Shown here piece after piece: positions 1-9,796 of a stretch of DNA of 64,000 nucleotides. Positions within the stretch are counted from its first letter, which is position 1. Each line of letters begins with the position of its first letter. Made by a program: the position numbers and the translations under genes. Source of the stretch: Carnobacteriaceae bacterium zg-84 (GTDB lineage: Bacteria; Bacillota; Bacilli; Lactobacillales; Aerococcaceae); contig CP059430.1 of assembly GCA_013874835.1 (NCBI GenBank), positions 1,846,741-1,910,740 of the forward strand, given 5' to 3'. The notes under the pieces were generated by a model. That model was not told where the DNA came from, made no database searches, and saw only the letters and a list, made by a program, of their open reading frames with translations.

Positions 1-1760
1 GCAAATACATACATCCAATTCATTTCTCTTGTGATGTCTTGTGTACGGACAATCTCTCCATTCGCCAATAAATGTACCGTAATTTGTTCAGGACGTTTGC
101 CGTCTTGGTTATCATTATCTACCCATTGTTTTGTCACTGGAATATTGATACGATTTACAGAACGTGTATTCGTAACAGTCGTTCCCGATACATTTGCCGT
201 ATAGCCCTCAACAGCATCCTCACTCACTGTATACACAATGCGTTTGCCATCTTTAAATTCTGGAACATCTTTAAAGACATGCTGCCATTGACTATCTTTT
301 GTAACGGTCACACTATCCACTTGTTCACCATTTGCCAATAAATGTAAAGTTACTGATTTCGGACGTTTGCCGTCACGGTCATGATCATCTTCCCACACTT
401 TATTGACAGGCACATCAATGAATGATGGCTTATGTATGTTCATAATCGTTGTATCGTTGACAACTGTTTCATACCCCTCAACAGCATCTTCCGTTACCGT
501 ATAGTTAATTTCTTGTCCGTTTTCATATACTGGTAAATTCTCAAATGTATATGTCCAAGCATTTGCTTCAGTTACAAATACTTGCTGTTTTTCTATTCCA
601 TTCGCGAATAAATGTACCGTGATTTTATCTGGGCGTTTGCCATCTTGATCATTATTATCGTTCCATATTTTATTAACCGTTACAGACTTCGTTTTTGGTA
701 TGTACTTATTCGTAATTGTATAGCCATCAACAGATGATTCATACTCTGATACAACATCTTCTTTGACGGTATACTCAATTTTTTGTCCATTTTCATATTC
801 TGGCACATTCTCAAATATATACATCCAATTCATTTCTTTTGTGATATTTTGTGTACGGATAACTTCTCCATTCGCCAATAAATGTGCCTTAATGCTTTCA
901 GGACGTTTACCATCTTGATTATTATTATCGTCCCATACTTTATTCACCGTAATTGATTTCATTTTTGGCGTATGGCGATTAGTAATGGTATACCCATCAA
1001 CAACAGATTCATACCCTGCAACAGCCTCTTCCGTCACCGTGTAGTTAATTTCTTGTCCGTTTTCATACACTGGTAAATTCGTAAATGTATACATCCAATT
1101 TTCTTCATTAGATAGCACCACCGTTTGTTTCTCTGTTCCGTTAGCTAATAAATGAACTTGAATAGTGTTTGGACGTTGACCGTCTTGATTATCATGATCA
1201 TTCCATACTTTATTTACGGTAATAGATTTCACTTCTGGTGTATGAACATTTGTAATAGTATATCCGTCGATTGTCGTTTCATAACCTTCAACAGCATCTT
1301 CCGTTACCGTATATGCAATTTCTTGTCCGTTTTCATACACTGGTAAATACTCAAATGTATGCGTCCAATTATCTTCATTAGTTAAAGTAGCCGTTTCTCT
1401 TTCTACTCCATTTGCAAATAAATGGACGTGAATGGTGTTTGGACGTTTGCCGTCTTGATCATTATTATCGTTCCATATTTTATTTATTGTAATAGATTTA
1501 ACTTCAGGAATGTGGCGATTGGTAATCGTATAACCATTAATGGTTGTTTCATAATCCGCAACAGCATCTTCCGTTACTGTGTACGCAATTTTTTGACCAT
1601 TTTCATATGCTGGTAAATCCATAAATGTATGTGTCCAATTTTCTGCATTAGACAACGTTACCGCTTGTTTTTCTGCTCCATTCGCTAATAAATGAACTTG
1701 AATTGTATTTGGACGTTTAGCATCTCGATTATCGTCATCATCCCATACTTTGTTCACCGT
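1..1760 (-). repeat. Tandem 270-bp Cna-B repeats (about 6.5 units)
   Basis: The same block recurs at exactly 270-bp spacing: landmark positions 61, 331, 601, 871, 1141, 1411 and 1681. Each unit encodes a 90-residue Cna-B domain. Visible features are a VNK-V/I-W strand with the isopeptide Lys, a D-[DN]-x-D-G-K-R-P loop, an N-W-x-[YH]-x-F core, a YTV-[TSK]-E strand with the catalytic Glu, and a terminal TN-x-H/Y with the partner Asn. The units are diverged but keep identical length. Such stalks are stiffened by intramolecular Lys-Asn bonds in known pilins and adhesins. Confidence 0.93.
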
Positions 1761-2511
1761 CACGGAAATAAGTGGCACATTGGCTAACTCTAATGTTGTT
1801 GTTTCATCTTCTACAATCTCCACTTGATGTTCGGTTGTATCCAACAGATACCCTGTTGGTGCTGTTTTTTCTACAACTTTATACGTTCCTAAAGGTAAAA
1901 CTTGTTCAACGACACCATTTTTATTCGTTGTTAATTCATAGGTTACCTCAGGATTATCCATACGTGTAACGGTAAATACTGCACCTGCAAGAAGTGTACC
2001 CTCTACTGATTTTTTCACAATTTTTAATGGAGAAGATGGTATGTACATCTCATTCCACACTAAATTTGTTGGTGTAGGTTGGTTCGTATTTGTTGCAATA
2101 GAGAAGTTATTCCATGCACGATCTCCTAAATTAGCCATTTCAGGTGCTTTCATTGGTACTTCGACCTCAAGCAACTCTCCTTTATTAAATGTTTGACCGT
2201 CTTTTAAGCGTACTCTAATTGCTGTTACCTGTGCATAATCAGCTACCGTTTCACTAAACGATAATGTATTAGATGATTGGTCAACAGGACCAGTTATCTC
2301 ATCCGTTGAATACTCTACCGTAAACTTATGTGCATTCGGTGTTGTAATATGTATCGGGCCTGTTAACGTATTGCTAAATTTAGACTGGCGTGGCTCTAAT
2401 TGCCCAGATGTCGCAGATGCAGCTGTTGAAAAATCATTTAGATGCGGTAAAACATCTAATATTTCATAAGACGATACGTTTGTTAATAAATTATTATAAT
2501 TCCACAATTTA
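1..2511 (-). pseudogene. C-terminal part of IS-split Cna-B adhesin (continues past left edge)
   Basis: The minus strand is open from the insertion element to base 1. It continues the adhesin whose start lies at 5866. Reading from the IS junction there is about 155 residues of adhesin stalk, then a SpaA-like prealbumin-type domain near 2040-1770 (VKKSVEGTLLAGAVFTV to LANVPLIS), then a tandem array of Cna-B domains that runs off the window. Joining the two halves across one copy of the 14-15 bp target duplication keeps the frame (LWNYNNLLTNVSSYE), so the gene was once continuous. The LPXTG anchor is presumably outside the window. In this state the fragment has no start signal of its own and is probably not exported. 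Confidence 0.88.
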
Positions 2512-3566
2512 GTAAATTATATAATTAAGTTAGCCAGTAGTACAAAAAAAGCATCTCATAGGATATACTTTTAGTAACTACAAAAAAAGGATACCAAGAG
2601 ATGCAAGAATACTATAACACAAAAGGCAAACATATAACAGAAAAAGAACGTTACTTCATCGAAAAATGGAAAAAAGAAGGTAAAAGCAATAGAGAAATCG
2701 GTCGATTATTGGGAAAAAATCACCAAACCATCAATAATGAAATCAAACGTGGACTTATCGATTTATCTTTTCATGGTGGCACTAAAGAATACTCTGCTCA
2801 AAAGGCACAAAACGATTATCGCCGTTTACGTTTAGCCGTAGGTAGAACAGATACGTGGACGGTAGAAAAAGAAGCCCTCATCAGAGAAAAAATCATGGAT
2901 AAATATTCCCCTGAAATGATTAGTCAACTACCTGATATGCCCTCTTGTACAACGATTTACACATGGGTATACAAAGGATGGATTACAGGTATTTCGCGTA
3001 AACATTTACTTTATCCTAGAAAACATAAACCGCTAAAATCCAATGAAAAACGACCACCAAGAAAGACTAATGCACTCTCTATCGAACAGCGACCACAAGA
3101 GATTAACGAGAGAAAAGAAATTGGGCATTTTGAAATAGATTTAGTGATTTTAAACAAGAAACGTGGACAACAATTATTGACATTAACAGACAGAAAAACA
3201 CGCTATGAAATTATTCGTCTGATTCCTGATAAAACGGCTCAAAGTGTGAATATCGCTTTGACGTCTATTCAACAAGACTATTTAATCCGCTCTTTAACAG
3301 CTGATAATGGTTCTGAATTTTTAAGATTAGACGAAGCCATCACTTGTCCTATTTATTATGCACATCCATTCTCTTCTTATGAACGAGGTAGCAACGAAAA
3401 TGCAAATCGATTGATTAGACGATGGTTCCCAAAAGGCACAACAACCGTTACTCCTAACGAAGTAACGGCTGTTGAACAATGGATGAATCGTTATCCACGT
3501 AAATTATTTAACTATGTATGTCCTTATGATTTGCCTGAGGTGGCTAACTTACTATTGTAATTTGTG
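2511..3566 (+). mobile_element. IS30-family element A, inserted in the adhesin gene
   Basis: The element is about 1.05 kb. Its ends form imperfect inverted repeats of about 26 bp. The left end, from 2514, reads AAATTATATAATTAAGTTAG; the right end, read inward, gives AAATTACAATAGTAAGTTAG, and the right repeat overlaps the transposase stop. It is flanked by the direct repeat TAATTCCACAATTT (2497-2510 and 3567-3580; the next base also matches). One transposase gene lies inside. The end of a related element is present at 6043. Confidence 0.9.
2601..3560 (+). CDS. IS30-family transposase (element A)
   Basis: This is a 319-residue DDE transposase. An N-terminal helix-turn-helix (residues about 12-50, GKSNREIGRLLGKNHQTINN) should bind the inverted repeats. 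The catalytic core shows GHFEIDLV (D180), TADNGSEF (D235) and ERGSNENANR (E266), the IS30 signature. The length is usual for the family and the frame is intact, so the element may still be mobile. It is only about a third identical by eye to the transposase at 62576, so two different IS30 lineages are present. The start ATG follows a weak purine-rich site. Confidence 0.93.
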   Translation: MQEYYNTKGKHITEKERYFIEKWKKEGKSNREIGRLLGKNHQTINNEIKRGLIDLSFHGGTKEYSAQKAQNDYRRLRLAVGRTDTWTVEKEALIREKIMDKYSPEMISQLPDMPSCTTIYTWVYKGWITGISRKHLLYPRKHKPLKSNEKRPPRKTNALSIEQRPQEINERKEIGHFEIDLVILNKKRGQQLLTLTDRKTRYEIIRLIPDKTAQSVNIALTSIQQDYLIRSLTADNGSEFLRLDEAITCPIYYAHPFSSYERGSNENANRLIRRWFPKGTTTVTPNEVTAVEQWMNRYPRKLFNYVCPYDLPEVANLLL

Positions 3567-5866
3567 TAATTCCACAATTTATAGCGGAATGGTGCTCCTA
3601 CACCTGTTTTCAATCCATCTCTTGTCCAGTTATTTACCGTTTCACGTGCAATATATTTGCGAGCTAACACTTCATATCGACCCGTATATTCATAATAAGC
3701 GGACGCTGCTGCAAATGTTTCATTCACATCGCCGTCTTGGTCAATATCTCGCTCATCTTTATAAGGCATTGAGAAATAACCACTCATGTGGTTTTTATCT
3801 TTAGTTGTGACAATAGAACCATCTATACTTGCTAAGACATAGTTTGTATTATGCCCTGGAACAGAATTTGCATTGACAGTCGTCACAATTTGAATGGCAT
3901 CTGAATTATCCATATAGCGATTTAATTGGTTCACACTAATACGATCCCATTTAATAATAACAGCATTCAAACCGGATTCTCGATAATTCGGCACGTACGT
4001 TACCGTTGGTCGAGGTGCTCCCCAACCACCATTTAAAGTAGTTGATTTATAGGTTACTCCTTCAGGTAGTAGGTCGATAAATTCAACATTCGTTAAGGTT
4101 GCTCTATCTTCCATACCTTTAATCGTACCGTCCCAAGTACCTTTCAATGTCCAAATCGCAAACTCATTATCTGAACGAATCTTCTCATCTCTTCTAGGCG
4201 TAAACCAGCCTGTACCTAATTTTTCAGACAGTTCTTTTTCAATACCGACATCAACCTTTTGCCCAACCAATTTAAATTTGGCCGTATCTTTTCCAGTAAA
4301 CGAGTAAGAACTTCCATTCGTACGTGTATACGTTGCGGTATAACCACCACTATTAACGTACTCATTTTCTAAATCGACAGCACTTACTACCGGCGCTTCT
4401 CTAAAAGCTGTCTTAATGGTAAAACTAACAACTTTTTGATGTGGTAATGTATAACCATTCGGGAAATCAAAATATAATTGTTTAATATTTCTAGCGATTG
4501 TACGGTCAAAATTCAACGTACGTCCACTCGCAACAGTACCTAAAACACGTTCACTACCATCGGCTAACACTCCACGAACTGTCACATTGGATAAACGTGC
4601 GTATTCCACACCATTAAAATAATCTAAAACAATATCGTCTGTTCTAGGCATACTTACGCCCGTGTAATACAAACGACTATCTAAATCATAGTCTTTAAAC
4701 TCTGTAAAAGTGATCGTTTCTGACGTTGTATTCGCAACAGTTAAACGCCAATTAACACCTTTTGATGTACGTGAAGATACATTTGTCACAGTATGAAGCT
4801 GCGTTCCATTATCTCTAGCATCTTCTGGCTCATTTGCAAAATATTTTCTAAATGGTACCCCATTTGTGCTATCCGGTCTAAACCGGTAAGAAACCGTGTT
4901 ACTTTGCGTCACGTCCGCTTCATTTACCCCTTTATTTTGTGGGTGAAATACCATTGTCGAGTTTGCCATATAAGCGGTATCCACACTTGCTCCTGGGAAT
5001 GTCAAAATAAGTGACACCGGATTATATCCATTTACATCATTATAATCTTTTCGGTTTAATGTATACGTTGCAGTATTCGTTGCAGCATTATATGTCCAGT
5101 TTGGATTTTTAGATGCATCAAATTTAGCAAATGGTGGCAACGGTTGTGTTAACGTAATTGTATTGTATACACGTTGTCCATAATCTGAGTTACTCGGAGT
5201 AGCATATTCATCCTTAGAACTTTTTGCAAATGTCTGATAGTCAAAGACAACATCAACAAGTCCTTTCTCATCTAATGTTTGAGTATCGTTCTTTACAAGC
5301 CCACCAATTTGATTTTGTCCTCCACGAACAGTCATCGTATACGTTGCTTCTCCCGCCTTCGCTAAAAACGTAACTGTTTCTGCTGTTTTTACAACTGTTC
5401 CGTCAGCTTTTTTCAAAGTTGTGGTTATTGGTAAAATTGTTTTGTCAGGCGTTACATACGTTTTAAACTTCGTAAAAATCGGAATTTGTACTTCTCTAGC
5501 ATCATCAGATGCTTTTAACGGAATACGCCATGTCGTTGCATTGACTTTTGTTGCTCGCCCAAAGACTTCTGAATCCAATGAAACATTCGGCTCTAAACTC
5601 TCCACAAACGAAGCGACATCAGACGGGACGGCTAATTCAATATAAGCTCCTGCATATTCTGATTCAGGCAAATTCGCTTTTAACGTTAAAACAGACTGCA
5701 TAATCTCTCCCGTTAAAAACTCCCTTGTATCCGTTCTCGTAGATGGTACTTGCGTTTGAGTTAAAGTAATCCCCTCATCAGCAGCTCGAAGTACTTGCGT
5801 GGGCAAAAGTCCAATAACAAGAACGACCACCATTAAAAGCGATAATAAACGCTGTAATTTTTTCAT
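3567..5866 (-). pseudogene. N-terminal part of the IS-split Cna-B adhesin
   Basis: This encodes the first ~767 residues of a cell-surface adhesin. It starts with a Sec signal peptide (MKKLQRLLSLLMVVVLVIGL, cut likely after VLRA). The next ~740 residues are beta-rich adhesive or isopeptide-forming domains rich in Thr, Asn and Tyr, with almost no Cys. The start ATG has a good ribosome site (GGGAGAAAAG) just upstream. Reading runs 14 codons into the inserted IS and stops at 3524, giving a 780-residue secreted stump with no Cna-B stalk and no wall anchor. The ligand cannot be told from sequence. Confidence refers to the class and the interruption. Confidence 0.88.
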
Positions 5867-5908
5867 TTCTTTTCTCCCTTCGTATCCATTTAGTCAAAAT
5901 GGTATCTA

Positions 5909-5964
5909 TGAGTACAGCACAAAATATTGTGTATATATAATTTATATATTATGTGTTGTACTCA
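5909..5964. repeat. 13-bp inverted repeat upstream of the adhesin
   Basis: TGAGTACAGCACA at 5909-5921 is matched by its complement at 5952-5964 with one mismatch. It surrounds an AT-only stretch of 30 bp that could hold the adhesin promoter, and lies 43-98 bp upstream of the start codon. It could be an operator or a 5' leader stem; the sequence does not decide. Confidence 0.5.
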
Positions 5965-6042
5965 ACCTACCCCATTCGTTGTCTTTTTATCTTATCACAT
6001 TATCTGTCATTTATGTACCCCTCTTCACAAAATATAAAATGA

Positions 6043-6098
6043 TAAATTATATAATTAAGTTATCTCATAGTACAAAAAAGCATCTCATATATATACTT
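6043..6098 (+). mobile_element. Relic left end of an element-A-like IS
   Basis: The 56 bp match the left terminus of element A (2513-2569) almost base for base: TAAATTATATAATTAAGTTA, then AGTACAAAAA and GCATCTCAT and TATACTT. The match ends before the transposase start, and no transposase or right end follows. It is a solo end left by deletion or an abortive event, or the end of a related element. Confidence 0.75.
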
Positions 6099-6307
6099 CA
6101 TGTTTTTTATAATTTCAAATTCTATCCCATCTCCAAAAATCTTCGAGTATTATTCTAAAATAAAAAGCATTTGTAAATCCGTTACTTATAAAAAAATCCT
6201 GTTTACACCTCTAGAAAATTCCACACCCCTTTTTATTTTTTGACACCCTTAGAAATTAAGAGCAAAATAAAAAAGCCTTCAATTCATTTAAAGGCTCTAT
6301 GTCAAAT

Positions 6308-6335
6308 AGGGTTGATGTCTTATGCCATCAACCCT
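6308..6335 (-). terminator. Hairpin downstream of the mod remnant
   Basis: AGGGTTGATG and CATCAACCCT form a perfect 10-bp stem with an 8-base loop. It follows the stop of the truncated mod gene. The T-run on either side is poor, so terminator activity is only likely. Confidence 0.5.
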
Positions 6336-6401
6336 AAAAATTATACAGCTATTTTAAATTGAGGACTACTAACAACATCTATATTTCAAGCTATTTTCTA
6401 T

Positions 6402-6764
6402 TTAGTTTTGTATCAAAATCGATATCTTCTTCTCAATATAGATAACATCAATTTTACCTTTATGGGTTTTTTCAAGAAGTTTTAGAGAATGTAAATTATC
6501 TCCCTCTAATAAAAAATTATATCCGTCATTTTCATCAGCTATGATTTTCTTACCTTCATCTTCACAAAATACAGGTATATTATGTTCTAACATTTCATCA
6601 ACTTTTTCAGTATGTTTTTCCCATACTAGTCCATATTTTTTCTCGTTGAGTACTGTTTCAATTTCTCCCAAAGCTCTTAGACTATCATCATCTTGATGTT
6701 CTTGTTTTAGTTTATTTAAAAACTCTAGCATTTTCTGCCTTTTTTGCTGTGATATATTTGCCAT
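6402..6764 (-). pseudogene. Truncated type III restriction-modification methyltransferase (mod)
   Basis: The 120 residues match the N-terminus of type III Mod methyltransferases: a coiled start, then NFLLEGDNLHSLKLLEKTHK (the AdoMet motif I region) and GKIDVIYI. In the family this is followed at once by the catalytic DPPY. Here the reading changes to EKKISILIQN and stops. In another frame the DNA after the junction reads EEDIDFDTKLNRK then stop, as if a deletion fused the start of mod to the tail of another gene. Motif IV and the target-recognition domain are gone, so it cannot methylate DNA. It starts 3 bp after the ORF6N gene. No res gene is present. Confidence 0.85.
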
Positions 6765-6767
6765 ATT

Positions 6768-7658
6768 TTACCTCACTCTTCTTAAAAGACTTTCTATCAA
6801 GTCCTTATCTTCTATCTTCGTCATTCCAAAACTCTTTTTACCTGCATCCTTTATCGAAGCTCCTATATGATAAACTTCAGCATTGTCTAATATCAAAAAT
6901 CTATCGTGAAAATCTGTATTTATTTTTATAGTTAGTGTTGGATATTGTGCGTTAAATTTATTAATATCTTTTGTTGTTAAATCACCTTTTCCAGAAGTAT
7001 AAACTTGAATATTTACTCCGTTATTTTTCTTACATAGAATGTTCAAAGTATTAATATCTACATAGTTATCAATTAATATAATTTTCTTATTTGCTTTTTG
7101 TATAATTTTCACAAAAAAACGAAATGCATCGTATATTTGACCATTGAAAAATATTTTTTGTTTCGCTTCTGTGTTAGTTGCAATATAATTAAATACTTTT
7201 TCTAATTTTTTATCTATTTTCAGTTGCTTTAGTTCTACTCGATCTAGTCTTGCAAACATTTCTTGATTGGATAGTAAAAATTTTCTCATCTCCACAAAAC
7301 TATTCATAATTTTTATGCTCACTTCAACGGCTATATCACTTTTTAACACAGTTGAAAGCATGGGAATACCTTGTTCTGTGAATACATATGGTAAATATCG
7401 TCTACCACCATGCTTATTAGAACTTGAGGTGGCAAATTGTGACCTCAAGTTTTTAAATTCTTCTTCAGTTAATTGGAAACGAAATGATTCAGGAAATCTA
7501 TTCAAATTTCTTTTCACTGCTTAATTAAATACTTTCGTTTCAACATTATATAAAGCAGCTAAATCACTATCCACCATCACTTGTTTTCCTCTAAATGTAT
7601 AAATCATATTTCTAATGTCATCAACATCAGAAACGATTATGTTTGAATTATGTTCCAT
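6768..7658 (-). pseudogene. ORF6N-domain / PLD-like protein, broken by an in-frame stop
   Basis: The gene starts at ATG 7658 behind a GGAGG site (7664-7668). It reads 45 codons (MEHNSNIIVSDV to NVETKVFN) and meets TAA at 7521-7523. The frame then resumes AVKRNLNRFPESF with no shift. Relatives have Gln here, so a CAA to TAA change is the likely lesion. Residues 1-125 are the ORF6N DNA-binding domain found in phage and R-M-linked proteins (FTEQGIPMLSTVL). The C-terminal half resembles a phospholipase-D-like fold with one FHDRF motif. Restart at ATG 7517 could give a 249-residue protein lacking the start of ORF6N. Confidence 0.85.
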
Positions 7659-7686
7659 AAAAACCTCCTATTATCCAAAGTAAAAT

Positions 7687-7887
7687 CTATTTAACTATAT
7701 TAACCATATCCCCAAAATCTACATCTCATTCTTTACCAATTTTATAAAGAACTTCCATACCTACGAGTTCTCCTCGCCCCATTTTTCCAGCTGTAGCTGG
7801 TGCAATTCCAACTTTCTCTTTTAACTCTTTTTTATTCATTCCTTTATCTATGAATGTTTTCCACAAGCCATTGTAGCTTACCTTCAT
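7687..7887 (-). pseudogene. Xre-type HTH regulator, broken by an in-frame stop
   Basis: Sixty-six codons read MKVSYNGLWKTFIDKGMNKK, then ELKEKVGIAPATAGKMGRGE, and onward to VLYKIGKE. A TGA follows at 7726-7728, then DVDFGDMVNIVK and TAG. This is the small Cro/CI-like regulator often seen beside R-M genes. The family reads K-x-L-D-x-D at this place, so a TTA (Leu) to TGA change is likely. The stop falls after the recognition helix, so a short 53-residue product could retain some DNA binding. No clear ribosome site is visible. Confidence 0.78.
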
Positions 7888-8202
7888 ATTATTCTCAAAA
7901 TTCAAATATCTGAATTGATTTAGTTATATTTTATCATATTTGTATCATTTTTCATCTCAAACATAAAAGATATCGAATTCGATTCCTTATAACTCTATAT
8001 CCATATTTTTTGTGTTAGTGGAGAGGATTTGAGTTTTTAAAGAAAAATAATACGTTATAACATTAAGCTATGAAGATAAAACCATAGCTTTTCATATACT
8101 AAAAATAACCTAGCGATTACTCACTAGGTTATTCAATAATTTAATTTGCAAGCCCCCTACTCACAAAACGTCTATTCATAAGACTTTAGAGCCTATTTTT
8201 AA
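7888..8202. other. Intergenic stretch upstream of the R-M remnant
   Basis: The 315 bp contain no gene I can support. Apart from the guaA terminator at 8101-8133 they are AT-rich, and should hold the promoter of the broken Xre gene. Confidence 0.6.
8101..8133 (-). terminator. Rho-independent terminator of guaA
   Basis: Read on the minus strand, AATAACCTAG pairs with CTAGGTTATT across a 10-base loop and is followed by TTTTT. It lies 70 bp past the guaA stop. Confidence 0.85.
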
Positions 8203-9756
8203 TCACTCCCACTCAATCGTTGCAGGCGGTTTACTCGTAATATCATACACCACTCGGTTGACGTGTGCTACTTCATTGACAATTCTAGCACTAATCGTTT
8301 GTAGCACGTCCCATGGCAAGCGAGCGAAGTCGCTTGTCATGCCGTCAATACTTGTGACAGCACGGATACCGATTGTGTAGTCGTAAGTACGACCGTCACC
8401 CATAACACCGACACTACGAATACCTGGTAAGACTGTGAAATATTGCCATACGTCACGTTCTAAGCCGGCTTTTGCGATTTCTTCACGTAAAATAGCATCA
8501 CTTTCACGCACAATGTCTAGTTTTTCTTCTGTAATCTCACCAAGGACACGGATACCTAAACCTGGTCCAGGGAATGGTTGACGCCACACTAAACTATCTG
8601 GCATGCCTAGAGCTGTTCCTAAGGCACGTACTTCATCTTTGAACAATGTGTTTAATGGTTCAATCAATTCAAATTGCATATCTTCTGGTAATCCACCTAC
8701 ATTGTGGTGTGATTTAATCGTTTGTGCCGTGTCTGTTCCAGATTCGATAATATCTGTGTATAGCGTTCCTTGTGCTAAGAAGTCTACACCTTGTAATTTT
8801 GATGCTTCATCATCAAACACGTATACAAATTCATTTCCGATAATTTTACGTTTTTGTTCAGGGTCGCTAACGCCTTGTAATTTTGATAAGAAGCGGTCTT
8901 TTGCGTCTACACGAATAATGTTTAAGCCAAATTTACCTCCAAGGCTTTCCATGACTTGATCACCCTCGCCTTTACGTAATAAGCCATGATCGACAAAAAT
9001 ACATGTTAATTGATTTCCAATAGCTTTTTGTAATAACACACCCACGACACTTGAATCCACCCCACCGGATAATCCAAGCAATACTTTTTTATCGCCAACA
9101 CGTTCACGAATTTTGGCAATTTCTAAATCAATGAAGTTTTCCATTGACCAGTCGCCTGTTGCACCACACACATGGAACACAAAGTTTTTCAACATCTCAT
9201 TGCCGTGTACACTATGGCGTACTTCTGGGTGGAATTGCACCCCAAAAATACGACGTTCTTTGTTTTCAAACGCTGCAAATGGGCAGTTTGGGTTACTTGC
9301 CGTCACAGTAAAACCGGCTGGAATTTCTGTAATACGATCGCCATGGCTCATCAAGACTTCTTCATTTTCAGATAAACCTTGGAATAGTCCTGTTTCTGTT
9401 TGGAATACATCAATCTGAGCTGTCCCATATTCACGATGTGTCGTTGCAGGCTCTACTTTACCACCTAGTAAATGTGTTGTTAGTTGCATACCATAACACA
9501 CACCCAAAATAGGTAATCCTAAATCAAAAATCTTTTTATCTACTGTAAATGCATCTTTTTCGTACACACTATTTGGTCCACCAGAAAAAATAATGCCTTT
9601 TACATTTCCTTTTGACATAATCTCCTCTGCCGTTAGTTTATGTGACACTAACTCTGAAAATACACCAAACTCACGGATACGTCGTGTAATTAACTGATTA
9701 TATTGTGAACCAAAATCTAATACAATAATTTTTTCTAATTCGTTTAACGCCTTCAT
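8203..9756 (-). CDS. guaA: GMP synthase (glutamine-hydrolysing)
   Basis: It converts XMP, ATP and glutamine to GMP, the last step of de novo GMP synthesis, in the cytosol. The 517 residues are full length. The N-terminal class I amidotransferase has its nucleophile in GVCYGMQ (C87) and the His/Glu pair in FHPEV (H176, E178). The ATP-pyrophosphatase domain follows with the P-loop LSGGVDSS (about 229-236). The C-terminal dimerisation domain ends in the typical PPATIEWE. The start at 9756 has a GAGGAGGG ribosome site 4 bases upstream. It is a single gene between its terminator and coaA. Confidence 0.98.
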   Translation of the reverse strand: MKALNELEKIIVLDFGSQYNQLITRRIREFGVFSELVSHKLTAEEIMSKGNVKGIIFSGGPNSVYEKDAFTVDKKIFDLGLPILGVCYGMQLTTHLLGGKVEPATTHREYGTAQIDVFQTETGLFQGLSENEEVLMSHGDRITEIPAGFTVTASNPNCPFAAFENKERRIFGVQFHPEVRHSVHGNEMLKNFVFHVCGATGDWSMENFIDLEIAKIRERVGDKKVLLGLSGGVDSSVVGVLLQKAIGNQLTCIFVDHGLLRKGEGDQVMESLGGKFGLNIIRVDAKDRFLSKLQGVSDPEQKRKIIGNEFVYVFDDEASKLQGVDFLAQGTLYTDIIESGTDTAQTIKSHHNVGGLPEDMQFELIEPLNTLFKDEVRALGTALGMPDSLVWRQPFPGPGLGIRVLGEITEEKLDIVRESDAILREEIAKAGLERDVWQYFTVLPGIRSVGVMGDGRTYDYTIGIRAVTSIDGMTSDFARLPWDVLQTISARIVNEVAHVNRVVYDITSKPPATIEWE

Positions 9757-9796
9757 AACACCCTCCTCATCACTATATGCCTCATTATATCACGGT

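Larger units (their letters stand above)
5867..6401. other. Intergenic stretch upstream of the adhesin
   Basis: No gene is visible in these 535 bp. The stretch holds the adhesin leader with its inverted repeat (5909-5964), a relic IS end (6043-6098), a weak AGCCTT/AAGGCT hairpin near 6272-6297 and a strong 10-bp hairpin (6308-6335). The rest is AT-rich with no pattern I could assign. Confidence 0.6.

Noticed and set aside
1152..1616. Plus-strand open frames inside the adhesin repeats, such as 1152-1346 and 1422-1616
   Set aside because: They are antisense shadows that recur with the 270-bp repeat. They have no ribosome site, and the minus strand encodes clear Cna-B domains.
1..1760. CRISPR array from the regular repeats near the left end
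   Set aside because: The period is 270 bp and the units are coding Cna-B domains without spacers.
3514..3804. Plus-strand open frame running from element A into the adhesin
   Set aside because: It is out of frame with the transposase and is created by antisense adhesin sequence.
8203..9796. Purine riboswitch upstream of guaA
   Set aside because: Only 40 bp separate guaA from coaA, and no purine aptamer core is visible.
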